This document shows positions 23,623 to 33,976 of a stretch of DNA of 64,000 nt, in pieces. This DNA comes from Typhlomys cinereus (Eukaryota > Chordata > Mammalia > Rodentia > Platacanthomyidae), in contig JALPQD010000834.1 of NCBI GenBank assembly GCA_023101885.1, positions 124,001 through 188,000 of the forward strand, read 5' to 3'. Positions within the stretch are counted from its first letter, which is position 1, and each line of letters opens with the position of its first letter. Made by a program: the position numbers and the translations under genes. A model generated the notes under the pieces. That model saw only the letters and a list, made by a program, of their open reading frames with translations. It ran no database searches and was not told the DNA's origin.

Positions 23623-23831
23623 ACCACGGACGAATTCGGGAACCACCATGGACGCCTCCACCTCCTCCTTGTTTACTCTGCCTCAGGATTCACAGGCTCC
23701 GCCCTACCTGGACCGGAAACGCAGGCCGCCCCGGCTTCCACCCGGCATCTATACATGGGGTCTAGGATCCGAACTCAGGATCTTCCGCCTGCAAGGCAGA
23801 GGCTTAACCCCTGAGCCACTTCTCCAGTCCC
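23515..23831 (-). mobile_element. Young B2-like SINE with target duplication
   Basis: Antisense copy with a pure TG run of about 50 bp (about 23570-23619), the GAACCACGGACGAATTC body and the head complement ending at about 23831. The 15-bp target duplication CCATTTCCATTTCTT is at 23500-23514 and 23832-23846. It lies in ancient minus-strand L1 sequence. Confidence 0.92.
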
Positions 23832-24204
23832 CCATTTCCATTTCTTAAATGGAGTGTTTAATCCATGCACATTTAATGTAATAAGATAATTTGTTTCAAG
23901 CCCACCATCTTGCAGTTTGATTTCTATTCACCCTCTTTGTCCTTTCCTATGCTCTTTGTTTTGCATCAATCCAGTGACTTTCTTTTGCCTTTGGAGTATA
24001 TGCATTGTTCATAATGATAGGTTTAATAAAGGTGATTTCATTTAAGTATATCACATGCTTTGATCATATTCACTGTCTTAATATTTCCCCCTCCCTCCAT
24101 ACCCCTGTTATTCCCATTCCTTTTCCCAGAAATTTTGCTTCTATTTTTGTGTCATATACACACATGAGTGATTTTTGTGTGTGTATGTATGTATAGAATA
24201 TTTA

Positions 24205-24255
24205 GGGAGACGACACAGTGATACATGCCTGTAACCTCAGCATAAAATGTAGTAG
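24205..24255 (+). repeat. B1 start fragment
   Basis: A short B1-like head (ATACATGCCTGTAACCTCAGC) of about 50 bp. Low information; it could be part of any 7SL-derived SINE. Confidence 0.4.
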
Positions 24256-25904
24256 TTTTAATAAGGGTCGAAGTTATAGTCGTATGCTTTTTATTGAAAG
24301 ATCAAAACTAACATGCCAATCCTTTAAATGCCCTTTCTCGAGTAAATATCCCCCTGATTAACTGGGAAACCATAATTAAATGTGATGGGCCACGAAAAAC
24401 AGTAGATATGAAAGTAGAGAACTTGTTAGAAGAAGAAGGGGTTTGTTGAGAAGGAAAGGGTATAAGAGAGGATAAAAGGGGGAAATTATCAAAGATTGTG
24501 TGTGTGTGTACATATGTACATATGCTCTTCTTGACTTTTATTCTGCTCTGTTGCTCTCCTTTCCTGTATTTTGTACAGTTATGTCATATAAATCTCGTGG
24601 TTTTCTGGAGATGGAGCTTTGGCCCTTATTCAAATAATACAATTCAGTTTCAAATTTGTATTTCCCATAAAATAATCTTTTATATGAATATTTTAAAATC
24701 TATTAGCATGGAGATTGTCACAATATTCTCTTAACAAAAAGCCATTTCTCTTCAGAGCTCTGTGTGGTGAGATGATATACTTCGAAGCACGGGTTGGCTT
24801 TAGGCCACCGACTGTGAGTACTTCTGAGTCTATGTGGTGAGCGGATGCTGTGAAGGGCTCGTTGGCTTCAGACCGCAACCTGTGAGCTCCCCTGATTACA
24901 AACAGAAGACTCCCACCCTGGAAACAGAAGATGAAAGCCACAAATATTTAAGAGATCGTTGTCTTGTGCTTAACTTTCCAAGGGTTGGTGAACAAGAAGA
25001 GAAAGCATGAACTGTTGACTTCAAATGATTTATGGGTGCTAAGTCGTCGTCCTGCTGCCCCCATACTACTCCCATGTTCATCACAACTGTTTCGAGGAAG
25101 GGGAAGGAAAAAGCAGCAGAGGTGCATAAAAAGAGACTGAAAGAGTAAAACCAAATCCCTGCCTCGTGTATTCTCTGAGGCTGGTGGGTTACTTCTCAGA
25201 ATCCCCTCCCCCTGCCAAGACTCATCTAATTTTCTCCTTCAGTTGCTTATGCCAGGAGTAGAAGTCTACAAGAAGTGTTTGCATTTAGTTCTCAGCAGTG
25301 GTAGATAAGAAAAACATTTAAACGAAAATAAAAGAAGAACCAGTGACAGGAGGAAAACTAGCTACCCTTGTGATTGTGAGCAAGAGTGGCAGTTCAGAGT
25401 CTCCCAAGTGTCGGTGAGCCCAAGGATGTGGTGGGCATGAGCACTGGATTTTCCACAGAATGTGGAGCAGGACCCTCAATGTGATCTATTTCCTTCTGAA
25501 GTGGTACTTAGCGCATGCAAACATTGTGAGTTATTTCTTGAGTCTTTGAGCACCACAGAGAATTTAGATAGCTGTTACAGTCACACTGAGGGTCACAGTT
25601 CCACCCAAATAAACTTGTATCATGTGGCGCCTCACAAATGCGTAGCTGAGCCCACCTTCCCTCTTGTATTCGGGATCCTAAAGTGGTATGTCCTCATGTC
25701 TTGGTCCTGTTTGGAGAAAATCCAGCTGCAGTAATGTTCCAAGCACTTGGGTTATTGGAGGACAGCTCTGGCTTCCAACTCTGCGGCTCTAGAAAAATGA
25801 CCCATTATACCTTGTGACATGAAGTCTACAAAGGGGTTTAGACATAGAAGCACTGCTTTTATCTTCAGCCCCAAATGGTGCTATTCTGAACTCACACTCC
25901 CCTT
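24256..25904. other. Long stretch without recognised gene; contains a two-copy repeat
   Basis: No repeat family or exon identified. At about 24760-24895 there are two imperfect tandem copies of a unit of about 67-70 bp that begin TCTGTGTGGTGAG and TCTATGTGGTGAG, and both contain GTTGGCTT and CTGTGAG. No function is assigned. Confidence 0.4.
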
Positions 25905-26023
25905 TTCACATGTATGTTTTTGTGTCTATATGTCACATGTGTGTGCACAAGTGGAGCATGCAAATGCATGCATGTGAAGGCTCCAGATTGATATGGGAAT
26001 CATTCTTTTTTTTTTTTTATTCA

Positions 26024-26059
<36 letters not shown>

Positions 26060-26405
26060 TGCGCGTGTTTGTGTAGAACCACAAGTGAATTCGGGAACCA
26101 CCATGGACCGCCTCCACCTTCTCCTTGTTTACTTTGCTCTGGCATTCATTCACAAGCTTCACCTTACCAGGACCAGAAACGCAGGCCGCCCCCGCTTCCG
26201 CCTGGCGTCTATACGTAGGGTCTAGGATCCAAACTCAGGATCTTCCGCCTGCAAGGCAGAGGCTTAACCCCTGAGCCACCTCTCCAGCCCCGAGAATCAT
26301 TCTTAATTGTTCTTTTACGTAGGCTCCCTAAACAAACTCAGAGCTCTCCTTCAGAGCTAGTTTAGCTATCCAGCTTGATCTGGGGATTTTAACTTTCTAC
26401 CTTCT
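25905..26405 (-). repeat. Old B4-like SINE split by a young SINE
   Basis: The flanks of the young SINE at 26008-26293 form one older antisense rodent SINE: the GAAGGCTCCAGATTGATATGGG part on the left and TAGCTATCCAGCTTGATCTGGGG plus GGAATTACAGGTAGATGCC on the right. Diverged; family assignment is only at the B1/B4 level. Confidence 0.5.
26008..26293 (-). mobile_element. Young B2-like SINE
   Basis: Antisense copy: a T run, TG repeat (about 26028-26066), body variant GAACCACAAGTGAATTC, and head complement ending CTCCAGCCCC. The target duplication GAATCATTCTT is at 25997-26007 and 26294-26304. It is nested in an older SINE. Confidence 0.9.
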
Positions 26406-28284
26406 AAAACTGGAATTACAGGTAGATGCCTCATCACTCTGTATTTTACTCATGGGATCTGGGCATCTTGTCCTTTCATTTGTGCATCAGGCACTTGGTT
26501 TTGTGAGCTGTCATCAAGCCTGTTGCTAACCTACAAATATCATGAAGTCCTGTGCTTTCCTGTGGTGTGTCTTCTTTCAGCTCCATGGATGCTAACTGTG
26601 TGATCCTAAGAGGACAGGACCTTAGGGAAGGGGCTGCCTCCAAACTCCATTGTGAGACCAAAATCCCTGGTTGTAGACACTGCTCAAGTTAAAACTAGAA
26701 GGACAGTAAAACTTCATTGGGGTTTCTGATGGTTGTTTAGACACACGTTGAAGTCACTAGACTGGTTTGAGGGAAACCGGTTTGAGGGTTCAGTCTTAGG
26801 GTTTTTCCTTTGAGATGTACACTGTGTTTTTAGTACTCTGAAAGTATACATCGTTATCGTTTTAGTCGTACACATCATAGACCTCCAGATTCTCTTTTCC
26901 TCCAGTTGCTTGTCCCTAGACCACAGAACTGCTCTTCTGAGCACTCTGAAATGAGAGGTTGCTTCCCTTATCCTGAAATCTGCAAGCTTGATGTTCAATA
27001 GTATGGAAAGAAAATATGACCATCTTTGAAAGTACAAAAAAAAACCCAAAACCTATAAAGTCATAAATAAAAGTTCCTCCTTTAAGAAAGGAATCTATTT
27101 TTCCCCTCAGTGAAATATTTACCATCAAATTAGTTAGGCTAGAAATGACTCTGGACATTTACATATTTTGTTCTTATATTCATCCTAAGCGCTTATATTC
27201 ACAGAAAGAATGCAAACAATACCAGTGCCCACAGTGCCCCCTAGGGTGCTTTCTTTTCTTCTGGCATTTGCAACAAAGATACTTACGTCTGACCTAGTTT
27301 TAAAATTTGTGAAGAATATTGATCCAATAACCTAAGTTCTAAAACAATGGCTACTGTGAAAATTAATGAATATTCAAAATTTCATGAGCCAGATGTAAAT
27401 GATTCAGCAGAAAAAGCTTACCAAGCTTCTTTCTATAGATGCATTGTCTGAAAAGCTATGAAAAGCTCAATGCGAAGTCTTGCTGTTTAAGAGGAATGAT
27501 TTTGATGTCCTTATCACAGCAGGGCTAATTCTTTATATTTTTCATATAAAGCAATGCCTGATAGTGTTTCCAACCCAAATTTTCACATAAGGTAAGGTTG
27601 TTTGTAAAGGACGCCTTCACAATGGAGAGCAAGGTAGTCACCAACTCTTCTGTTAGACGCTTTGAAGCATGCCAGCATCTAGGTCATGCACAGTAGTAAC
27701 TTCTTAGCAAAGACAAGTTTATCACCAAAGAATAAAGTATAATTAGTCAAAGTAAATCACAGTGGTTCCATTAACCATTGCTAACTAGTGTTTTGCTTAA
27801 TGGCCCAGAAGACATGAGGCAAATACTTCGAAAAGGTTTTAGGAACAATCTGCTCCTAAAGTTAGGCTGACGTTGGAGACACATGTATTTATTAGAGCTT
27901 TGGGGACCTAGAATGATCAAAGCATAGTGTCTCCTCAATGAATGTTCAATGGAAGAAAGAAATACAAGCAGATGAAACATATTTTATGTATACCATATAT
28001 GAAGTGCTAAGGAAGACAGAGGAGAAAAAGAACTACTTATAGACAAAAATACAAATTCTCACAAGAGTGCAATAATCTCAGAAGACATTATTGAAAACTT
28101 TCAGAGCATGTGTCTGAGGCCCACAATCACAGTTTTCTCCTACAATTATATGGCTTTGGGCCTCATATTTCCTTTTCACATATAGATATCTAGTTGTATT
28201 AGCAGAATTATTTTGGAAAACGGAATCTGTTGTTTTCTGAGTTGCCTGTAAAATACCTAAAAATGATGACATTTGGTCAAAATT
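26406..28284. other. Long stretch without recognised feature
   Basis: Nearly 1.9 kb with no repeat or exon that I can support. The frames at 26714-27049 and 27771-27980 show no domain. Confidence 0.4.
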
Positions 28285-28395
28285 CAGTTTATGCTAGATG
28301 CAGTAGGGTATTCTGAAATCCTAGCACCCAGAAAGTTTGCCAGGACTGTACGTTGGAAGCCAGACTGGGCTACATAGAACTCCCTGCCATACACA
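28285..28395 (+). repeat. B1-like SINE
   Basis: Sense B1 phrases: AAATCCTAGCACCCAGAAAG, then GGAAGCCAGACTGGGCTACATAG, ending in a CATACACACA stretch. It lacks the B1 5' end. Confidence 0.65.
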
Positions 28396-28789
28396 CATGC
28401 ACTCCTATCATACACACATACATAGTAGTTTCATCTTGGACTCGGTGCTCTGTACTGTTGATCTATTTGCTTATCTTTACATCAATACTACATTGTAATA
28501 ATTATTGTAGTTCTATGTCAGTCTTCCAATTATTGGTTTGTCTTTGCTTTTCTCTTATAAAACTGTTTTTGTTTATTCTAGTTTTAATGTCCATATAGAT
28601 TTAGCATTGACTTCTCTGTTTCTACCCCAAAAAATGCAGCTGAGATTTTTGTTCAATTATATTAAATCTATAGATGAATTTGGAGAGAAATGACACTTTT
28701 AGAATATGACATTTTCCAATCCATAAGCATGGTGTTCTTTCATTTATTTAAATATTCCTTAATTTATTTCAGCAATAGTTTAAATACAG

Positions 28790-29165
28790 ATTTTTGTGTA
28801 TTTTGTTTCTTTTTTCCACTGTCATGTTTCTATAGATGCCTATATGCATGCTCACATATGTGTGGGTACACATATGTGTGCCAGTATATGTATGTGCATC
28901 TGAAAGCCTGAAATTGATATCAGGAATCATCCTCAGTCACACTTTCACCTTATTCTTTTGAGACAAGATAGTTAACCAACCTCAGAGCCTGCTGATAGGC
29001 TACTCTGGTAAACCAGCTTGCTCTGCAGATTCTACCTTCCAAGGCCAGAATTACAGGAGAACTGCTATGGACATCTGTCATTTTATGTGGGTCTGTGAAT
29101 CCAAACTCTGGTCCTATTGCTTGTGTGGCAAGCACTTCACCAAAGAACCTCTCTTCAGCACTCTT
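28790..29165 (-). repeat. B4-like SINE inserted in ancient L1
   Basis: It begins with a TG/TATG-rich segment, then TTGAGACAAGATAGTTAACC, GCCAGAATTACAGGAG, GGTCCTATTGCTTGTGTGG and a head complement near CTCTTCAGCA. It separates two parts of the ancient L1, which confirms later insertion. Confidence 0.6.
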
Positions 29166-29269
29166 GTAGATGTTTGTCAGATTTATCCTAAGTATTTTAT
29201 ATTTCATTTTTTGCATTAATGGGAACTAAACCCAAGATTTCATGTATACTAAGTAAGTGCTTATAATGC

Positions 29270-29690
29270 CTAACATGTACTTCTTTTTCCCAATTCAGAT
29301 TTTATTTTATTTATTTTTACATATTTTATCCTTGTGTTACATAAATGAATATAGTGAACTTGTGATATTTTTATCCCTTAATCCCCAATTTCATCCTCCT
29401 TATTTTCCCTTTACAACGTTTCATCTTCCCTACCAAACTGTCTCCTACTTCCAAGTCTTTTCACTTGTGGGGTCCACTGTGTTTCACCTAGTTTACCTTT
29501 GATGACATATGCCTGACATGATTCATGCCCCAGCAAGCATCGTAGATCAGTGGGTAAAGCACTGAGGAAAGCATCTTCCTTTTCTTCCCTGTCAGCATTA
29601 GTCCTCATCTGTCTCTCAGGGATGAAAGGAGCTTGTTTAGTTCTTTCCCCTTCCATGGTGAGATGCTGATAGGACAGTTCCAGTGCATTT
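29270..29690 (-). repeat. Probable L1 3' UTR piece inside ancient L1
   Basis: The pyrimidine-rich block with CCCCAATTTCATCCTCC, CCCTTTACAACG and CTACCAAACTGTCTCC resembles the complement of an older rodent (Lx-like) L1 3' UTR. A similar block occurs at 36720-36950. The flanking ancient L1 continues on both sides. Confidence 0.45.
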
Positions 29691-30169
29691 ATTATGCTAT
29701 TTTAATTTTCTAAAAGAGTATCTCCACTCTTGATTATTTACTGCTGGTGCATAGAAGCACATTTGATTTTTCACATATTGATCTTGACCTTAGGAAATTC
29801 ACTTAATACTTCTGCTTGCCATAGTAGATTTAACCGGGCTTTGTACATAAACAATCATTTTGTCTGTGGGTAAAAGTTTCATTTCTTCATTTTAAATTGA
29901 GATTATTTCTTCCTTCCCAATACCAGTTCATTTTGTTTCTTTTCCTTATTTCACTGTTTAGAACCTCAATTATAAAGTAGAAAAAAAGTAGTGTGAGAGG
30001 AGGTTTCTTTGTCCTACTGAAACAGTAAAAATTGTGTTTCGGCTTGGTGTGAAATTGTAGATATTGCCCGATAGGGCAATAGTCTTCTTTTCTGCATTTT
30101 TTTTCAAAGGAAAAATGTGCTATCATTCTTACTTTGGTTTTTCTATGTATAGCATGTCCCGCTTCAGTT

Positions 30170-31110
30170 TTTTTTTTTTCAAAGTGTTCTCATCATTGGT
30201 TTGAAACTTTGCTATTCATGTGCATTAAGATTTTTAAAAGTGTTTTGTGTACTATGGTTTATTGAGTTTCTTAGACAAAAGAGTTTACAGTTTCCCTCAA
30301 ACTCAGAAGATTTTCAGCCATTATCTCTTTCAGTGATTTTTTTCTGCTCAGAAATCTCTGTTGGCGGCTATGTACTGCCTGGAATTTCTGTTGCTGCATC
30401 TTTGCACTGTTTGGCTTCTGTGCTTGTTAATCTCCCATTAATCTCGGCAGTGTTTTAAATCTCATGCATTGTGCTTTCATTTCTAGAAGCTCATTCTGAT
30501 TTCTTAAGTATCTTCCATGTCTCTAAACAATTTTGAACTTAAGGAATATAGTTATCATATCTAGTTTAATGTCCTTATTTGCTCCTTGCTTTTGATAAAC
30601 TTTTTCTATCTTTCTTATTGTTATTGCATTTTTCCTGCTTCTCTGCACACCTTGTCATGCTTTATTGGAACCTGGTCAATGTGAGTTTTATCTTACTGGG
30701 TTTTGAATATTTTGTGTATTTATCAATATCCTGGGTTTTAACTTGTGGTGGGATTAAATCTCTTGAGAATAGTTTGAGCTTTTCATGTCTTGTGTTTAGG
30801 GCTTGTTGAATGGGGTCAGAGCAAAATTTAGGGATATTTGTTCACACTACAGAGATTTTCTAGTCCCTCTAGAAGGAATAAGCAGTATTCCTGCAGAACT
30901 GAGGGGGCATCTGAACTTCTTTCTGGATGGTTTAACCCCTCGGCTTGTTTAATTTTCTCACATGCACGTGATTTGGAGGGATTTCCTGTAGATCAGTGAG
31001 GTTCTTTTTGTGGTTTTCTTTGAATTATCTGCCTTATAGAGTCTAGCTGCTTTATTCTAAGGCATAAGCCCTTAGGTCTGTTTTCTTATAGTCTGTTTAT
31101 AATTAATAAG
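30170..31110 (-). mobile_element. Ancient HAL1/L1M-type fragment
   Basis: Phrases such as GGTTTATTGAGTTTCTTAG, TTTCAGCCATTATCTCTTTCAG, ATTTCTAGAAGCTCATTCTG, CTTCCATGTCTCTAAAC, TTTAATGTCCTTATTTGCTCC and GAACCTGGTCAATGTGAG follow the order of the complement of an ancient mammalian HAL1/L1M 3' region. Old enough to predate rodents. There is no open frame. Confidence 0.65.
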
Positions 31111-32140
31111 TGAGTGTTGTTACCTGACTAATGCTTATCCCTTAGTCTACCAGCAGGCTGACCGCTCCTGGGGAGGAAGACCTGACCTGTTTTACTCTTG
31201 CTTGTGTCTCCAGTGCCCTTCACAGAGTCTGACTCACAGTGTCATAAGAAGTACTCAGCAAAATAACATGATTAACATATAGCTAAATCATAACCTATGA
31301 AAATACATAATGCTGAACGCAGGGTATGTTTAATGTGATAGCATATATAAAGTTTTAATATCCACAACACATGCTGTATGCAGTTGAGGACATTTATAAA
31401 GACATGCATAGAAATAACGTAGAATAATGGTTTTGTCTTTAGAAGAATGGAGGATAAAGACTTGGCAGGGAGGATATAACGTTTTTTTATTTTTCCTAAA
31501 GCTGGGATATAGTTGCTGGCTGCTCATTATTCAGAGTCTGTACTTTAAATATAAAAAATGTTATGTGTAGATATGAAAGAATTTAAAACCTGTACATGTC
31601 AAGACAGTACATGTGTGAAACCAGGTTGTAATAATCAGGACAAGGAAGGAAAGAAATGAGAGGAAATTGATCAGCAAAGTCAGTATATGAAGATGGTAAG
31701 TGCGTTTGTAAGTGATCAAATTGCCAAGGCGAGGGTTGGGGAAAGGAGGATTTCAAATACCCTTTATTTTGCTTCTCATTCTTGAATGTATTTTCCAGCA
31801 TTCTATTTCAATAATCACAAGTTATGTACAGAATCAGAAAAAAAAACCCAATAAACTTATTTCCATCATTGAAACAAGAAAAGAAAAGACACTGAGTTCT
31901 CTGTAGTCATCACTCAGCTCAATTTTCCAGTTTTTTCTTCTAAGCATACTCGGAATCAGGAATGTGTCATACAAAATATTCTTTCAATGTATAGTTCTGA
32001 AGTACAAGTCTTTTCTCAATTAAATAAAAATTAAATAAAATTTACAAATGCTTTTCCCATTCTGTGGCTTGCCTCCTCATTTCTTTAACAGTGTACAAGT
32101 TTCACTGAAGTCTTATATATCAACATTTTCACTCAGAGGC
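31111..32140. other. Stretch without recognised feature
   Basis: About 1 kb, AT-rich, with no assigned repeat or coding region. Confidence 0.35.
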
Positions 32141-32144
32141 AGGC

Positions 32145-32270
32145 ATGGTGCTACACACCTGTAATCTCAGCATTCAGGAGGCCAAGGCAGGAGGATGATG
32201 AATTTGAGGTCACCATGTGTTATACAGATAATTTAAGGCCAGTCTGTGCTATATAGAATGCTATTTATTT
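32145..32270 (+). repeat. B1-like SINE
   Basis: Clear B1 phrases: GGCATGGTGCTACACACCTG, TAATCTCAGCATTCAGGAGG, GGCAGGAGGATGATGAATTTG and GGCCAGTCTGTGCTATATAG. About 125 bp in sense orientation. Confidence 0.85.
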
Positions 32271-32485
32271 ATTTGTTTACCCAAGGTTGAAGTTTGTGTC
32301 CTTTTAAAGTATATTTGACTGAAAGATACTGTTTTAAATCTTCAGTAAACCCTATTTATCTCACCATTTGCATTAATCTATGAATTATTTGAAATTGAAA
32401 TTTATGTACATAAATGGTCATGTGCTGCATAGCATTATGTCAATGATTGTCCACATACAAAATAATGGACACATAAAATTATATT
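32271..32485. other. Short stretch without recognised feature
   Basis: AT-rich unassigned DNA between a B1 and the nested SINE. Confidence 0.3.
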
Positions 32486-32589
32486 TTCTAAGGTTGGAGA
32501 GATGTCTCAGGGGTTAAGCCTCTGCCTCACAAGCAGAGTTCAGATCCTGGATCCCATGTAAAAACTCCAGACAGAAATGCTGGTGTTAA

Positions 32590-32759
32590 TTAAAGGATTC
32601 TCCGGGGATTGGGGAAGGGGAGGCACTGGGGGGTGGGGAGGGAGGGGTGAGGGGAGGGTGAGCAGAGGGGTGGGGGGGGGAGAAGGGAGGGAGGGAACCG
32701 GTGCATCATTAAGTTTGTATGAGCGGAGACAATAAAAAATGTTAAAAAAAAAAAAAAAA
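32590..32759 (+). mobile_element. Young L1 3' end, innermost insertion
   Basis: Only about 150 bp of L1 3' UTR, from ATTCTCCGGGGATTGGGG through the purine-rich block to AAGTTTGTATGAGCGGAG and an A tail. The 16-bp duplication GAAATGCTGGTGTTAA is at 32574-32589 and 32760-32775. It ends in ATAAAAAATGTT followed by poly(A), a tail also seen in the L1 copy at 44675-45497. Confidence 0.9.
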
Positions 32760-32775
32760 GAAATGCTGGTGTTAA

Positions 32776-32956
32776 TAGTGAGCCCAGGGGTCCATGAAGG
32801 CAGACAGGTGGGAGGGTGGGAGGGATGGGATGGACTGAAGAAAGGAGAGAAAAGGGGGTGGGAGGGGGGTGGAGGGAAGTGGGAATAAGTACTCAATATG
32901 CTTGTAAAACTAGAAAACTAAAATAACTTAAATAAATAAATAAATAAATAAAAGAA
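32776..32956 (+). mobile_element. Older L1-like 3' tail fragment
   Basis: Starts GGGGTCCATGAAGGCAGACAGG, passes a purine-rich block and ends CTCAATATGCTTGTAAAAC and a TAAA-repeat tail (about 32933-32955). Matches the tail of the chimeric repeat at 41575-42700. It inserted in the SINE first, and the inner L1 then landed in its target repeat. Confidence 0.7.
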
Positions 32957-33130
32957 ATAATGGTAGCTTGTACTTCTGGTTCTGGAAGGTAGAGCCTGGA
33001 AAATGCACAGCGAAACAAATAGAAGGTAGAAGCAATCCAGAGTGATTCCCAAAGTCACCCTTGGGCCTCCATAGGTGCACACAATGCCCTCTGATACACA
33101 CAGATAAACACAGACAATTTAAAAAGAAAT

Positions 33131-33299
33131 CTGAAATCTGCTGCTTAAAAAAAAGAATGAGATGCTCCCAAGAGATAGAGTGGAAAGACACATAGACACA
33201 CAAACAAATAAAAATATATAATTTCTAGTGATGTCATACCCATATTAGTTTCTGTGAGAACAACCTATTACAATCACTCATAAAGAAGTTGCCCAATGC
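33131..33299. other. Short stretch without recognised feature
   Basis: Unassigned DNA between two old SINEs. Confidence 0.3.
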
Positions 33300-33575
33300 T
33301 GGGACTGGAGAGATGGCTCAGGGGTTAAGACTCTGCTCCATAAGCAGAAGGATCTGAGTTCAAATCTCAGATCCCATATAAAAACATGGGGTAGAAATCG
33401 AGGCAACCCGAAATTCTAGCCCCAAAAGGAAGAATTAGGGAAACCCCAGAGCAAAGCAGTAACGAGAACAATCCAGGATGATTCCCGATGTCATCCTTGA
33501 GCCTCCACAGTAACACTCATTCAAGTGCCCTCTTGTGCACACACCCCCATACCTCTATACACAAAAGAAAAGAAA
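33300..33575 (+). mobile_element. Old B2-like SINE
   Basis: A nearly complete old-subfamily copy: GGGACTGGAGAGATGGCTCAG head with A box, GATCTGAGTTCAAATCTC B-box region, older body with CAATCCAGGATGATTCC and GCCTCCACAG, and a CA-rich end followed by an A-rich tail. It defines the older body variant that the young copies have replaced. Confidence 0.9.
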
Positions 33576-33692
33576 AAACTCCTGTGAGAACGAATTTCAG
33601 AAATACATCATTTTACAGTGTTTCAAAGGGTATAAATAATACCTTGAAAGAAAATGGCAAATACTAGAGTTTGAATTGAATGTGGATTTTTT

Positions 33693-33966
33693 ATTTATTA
33701 TTATTTATTCAATTGTGCATGTGTGTGCATGTATGTATGTAGGTGTATGTGTAGAACCACCGACGAATTCGGGAACCACCATGGACGCTTCCACCTCCTC
33801 CTTGTTTACTCTGCCCCGGGATTCACAGGCTCGGCCCTACCAGGACCAGAAACGCAGGCCGCCCCCGCTTCCGCCCTGGCATCTATACGTGGGGTCTAGG
33901 ATCCGAACTCAGGACCTTCTGCCTGCAAGGCAGAGGCTTAACCCCTGAGCCACCTCTCCAGCCCCC
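33693..33966 (-). mobile_element. Young B2-like SINE
   Basis: Antisense copy with a T-rich start, imperfect TG repeat (about 33715-33752), body GAACCACCGACGAATTC and head complement ending CTCCAGCCCC. The target duplication TGGATTTTTT is at 33683-33692 and 33967-33976. Confidence 0.92.
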
Positions 33967-33976
33967 TGGATTTTTT

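Larger units (their letters stand above)
22800..24200 (-). mobile_element. Ancient L1 fragment, interrupted by SINEs
   Basis: Antisense L1 phrases in order: CTGGACTCTTTTATCATTGTGAAGTGATCTTTTATTTCC-type sequence (about 23300-23340), then TATTTGGGTCTTG and later AATCCATGCACATTTAATGTAATAAG, all characteristic of the complement of an ancient mammalian L1 ORF2. A B1 fragment (about 22998-23075) and a young SINE (23515-23831) were inserted later. It is strongly degraded and carries no open frame. Confidence 0.6.
28420..30165 (-). mobile_element. Ancient L1 ORF2, interrupted
   Basis: Antisense L1 phrases in correct order: GTTGATCTATTTGCTTATC, AATCTATAGATGAATTTGGAGAG, TTCCAATCCATAAGCATGG, then after an inserted SINE CAGATTTATCCTAAGTATTTTATATTTC, and after an inserted L1 3' UTR piece ATTTTTCACATATTGATCTTGACCTTAGGAA and ATTATTTCTTCCTTCCCAATACC. 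This is the complement of the ORF2 region from RT towards the endonuclease. There is no surviving reading frame. Confidence 0.75.
32490..33130 (+). mobile_element. Old B2-like SINE split by L1 insertions
   Basis: The head (GGTTGGAGAGATGTCTCAGGGGTTAAG, about 32493-32519) and first body part run to 32589. The second body part resumes at about 32957 with ATAATGGTAGCTTGTACTTC and goes to GCCCTCTGATACACACAG near 33105. The 370 bp between is two nested L1 3' ends. The body is the older variant seen at 33300 and 55190. Confidence 0.85.

Noticed and set aside
23447..23848. 133-residue frame with a run of Cys-Val repeats
   Set aside because: The Cys-Val run is the TG microsatellite, and the rest is the young SINE in antisense. 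The same protein-like tail occurs in every SINE copy.
24775..24830. C/D-box snoRNA in the two-unit repeat
   Set aside because: A GATGATA string and a CTGAG string are present, but the second unit lacks them, no terminal stem is evident and spacing is loose.
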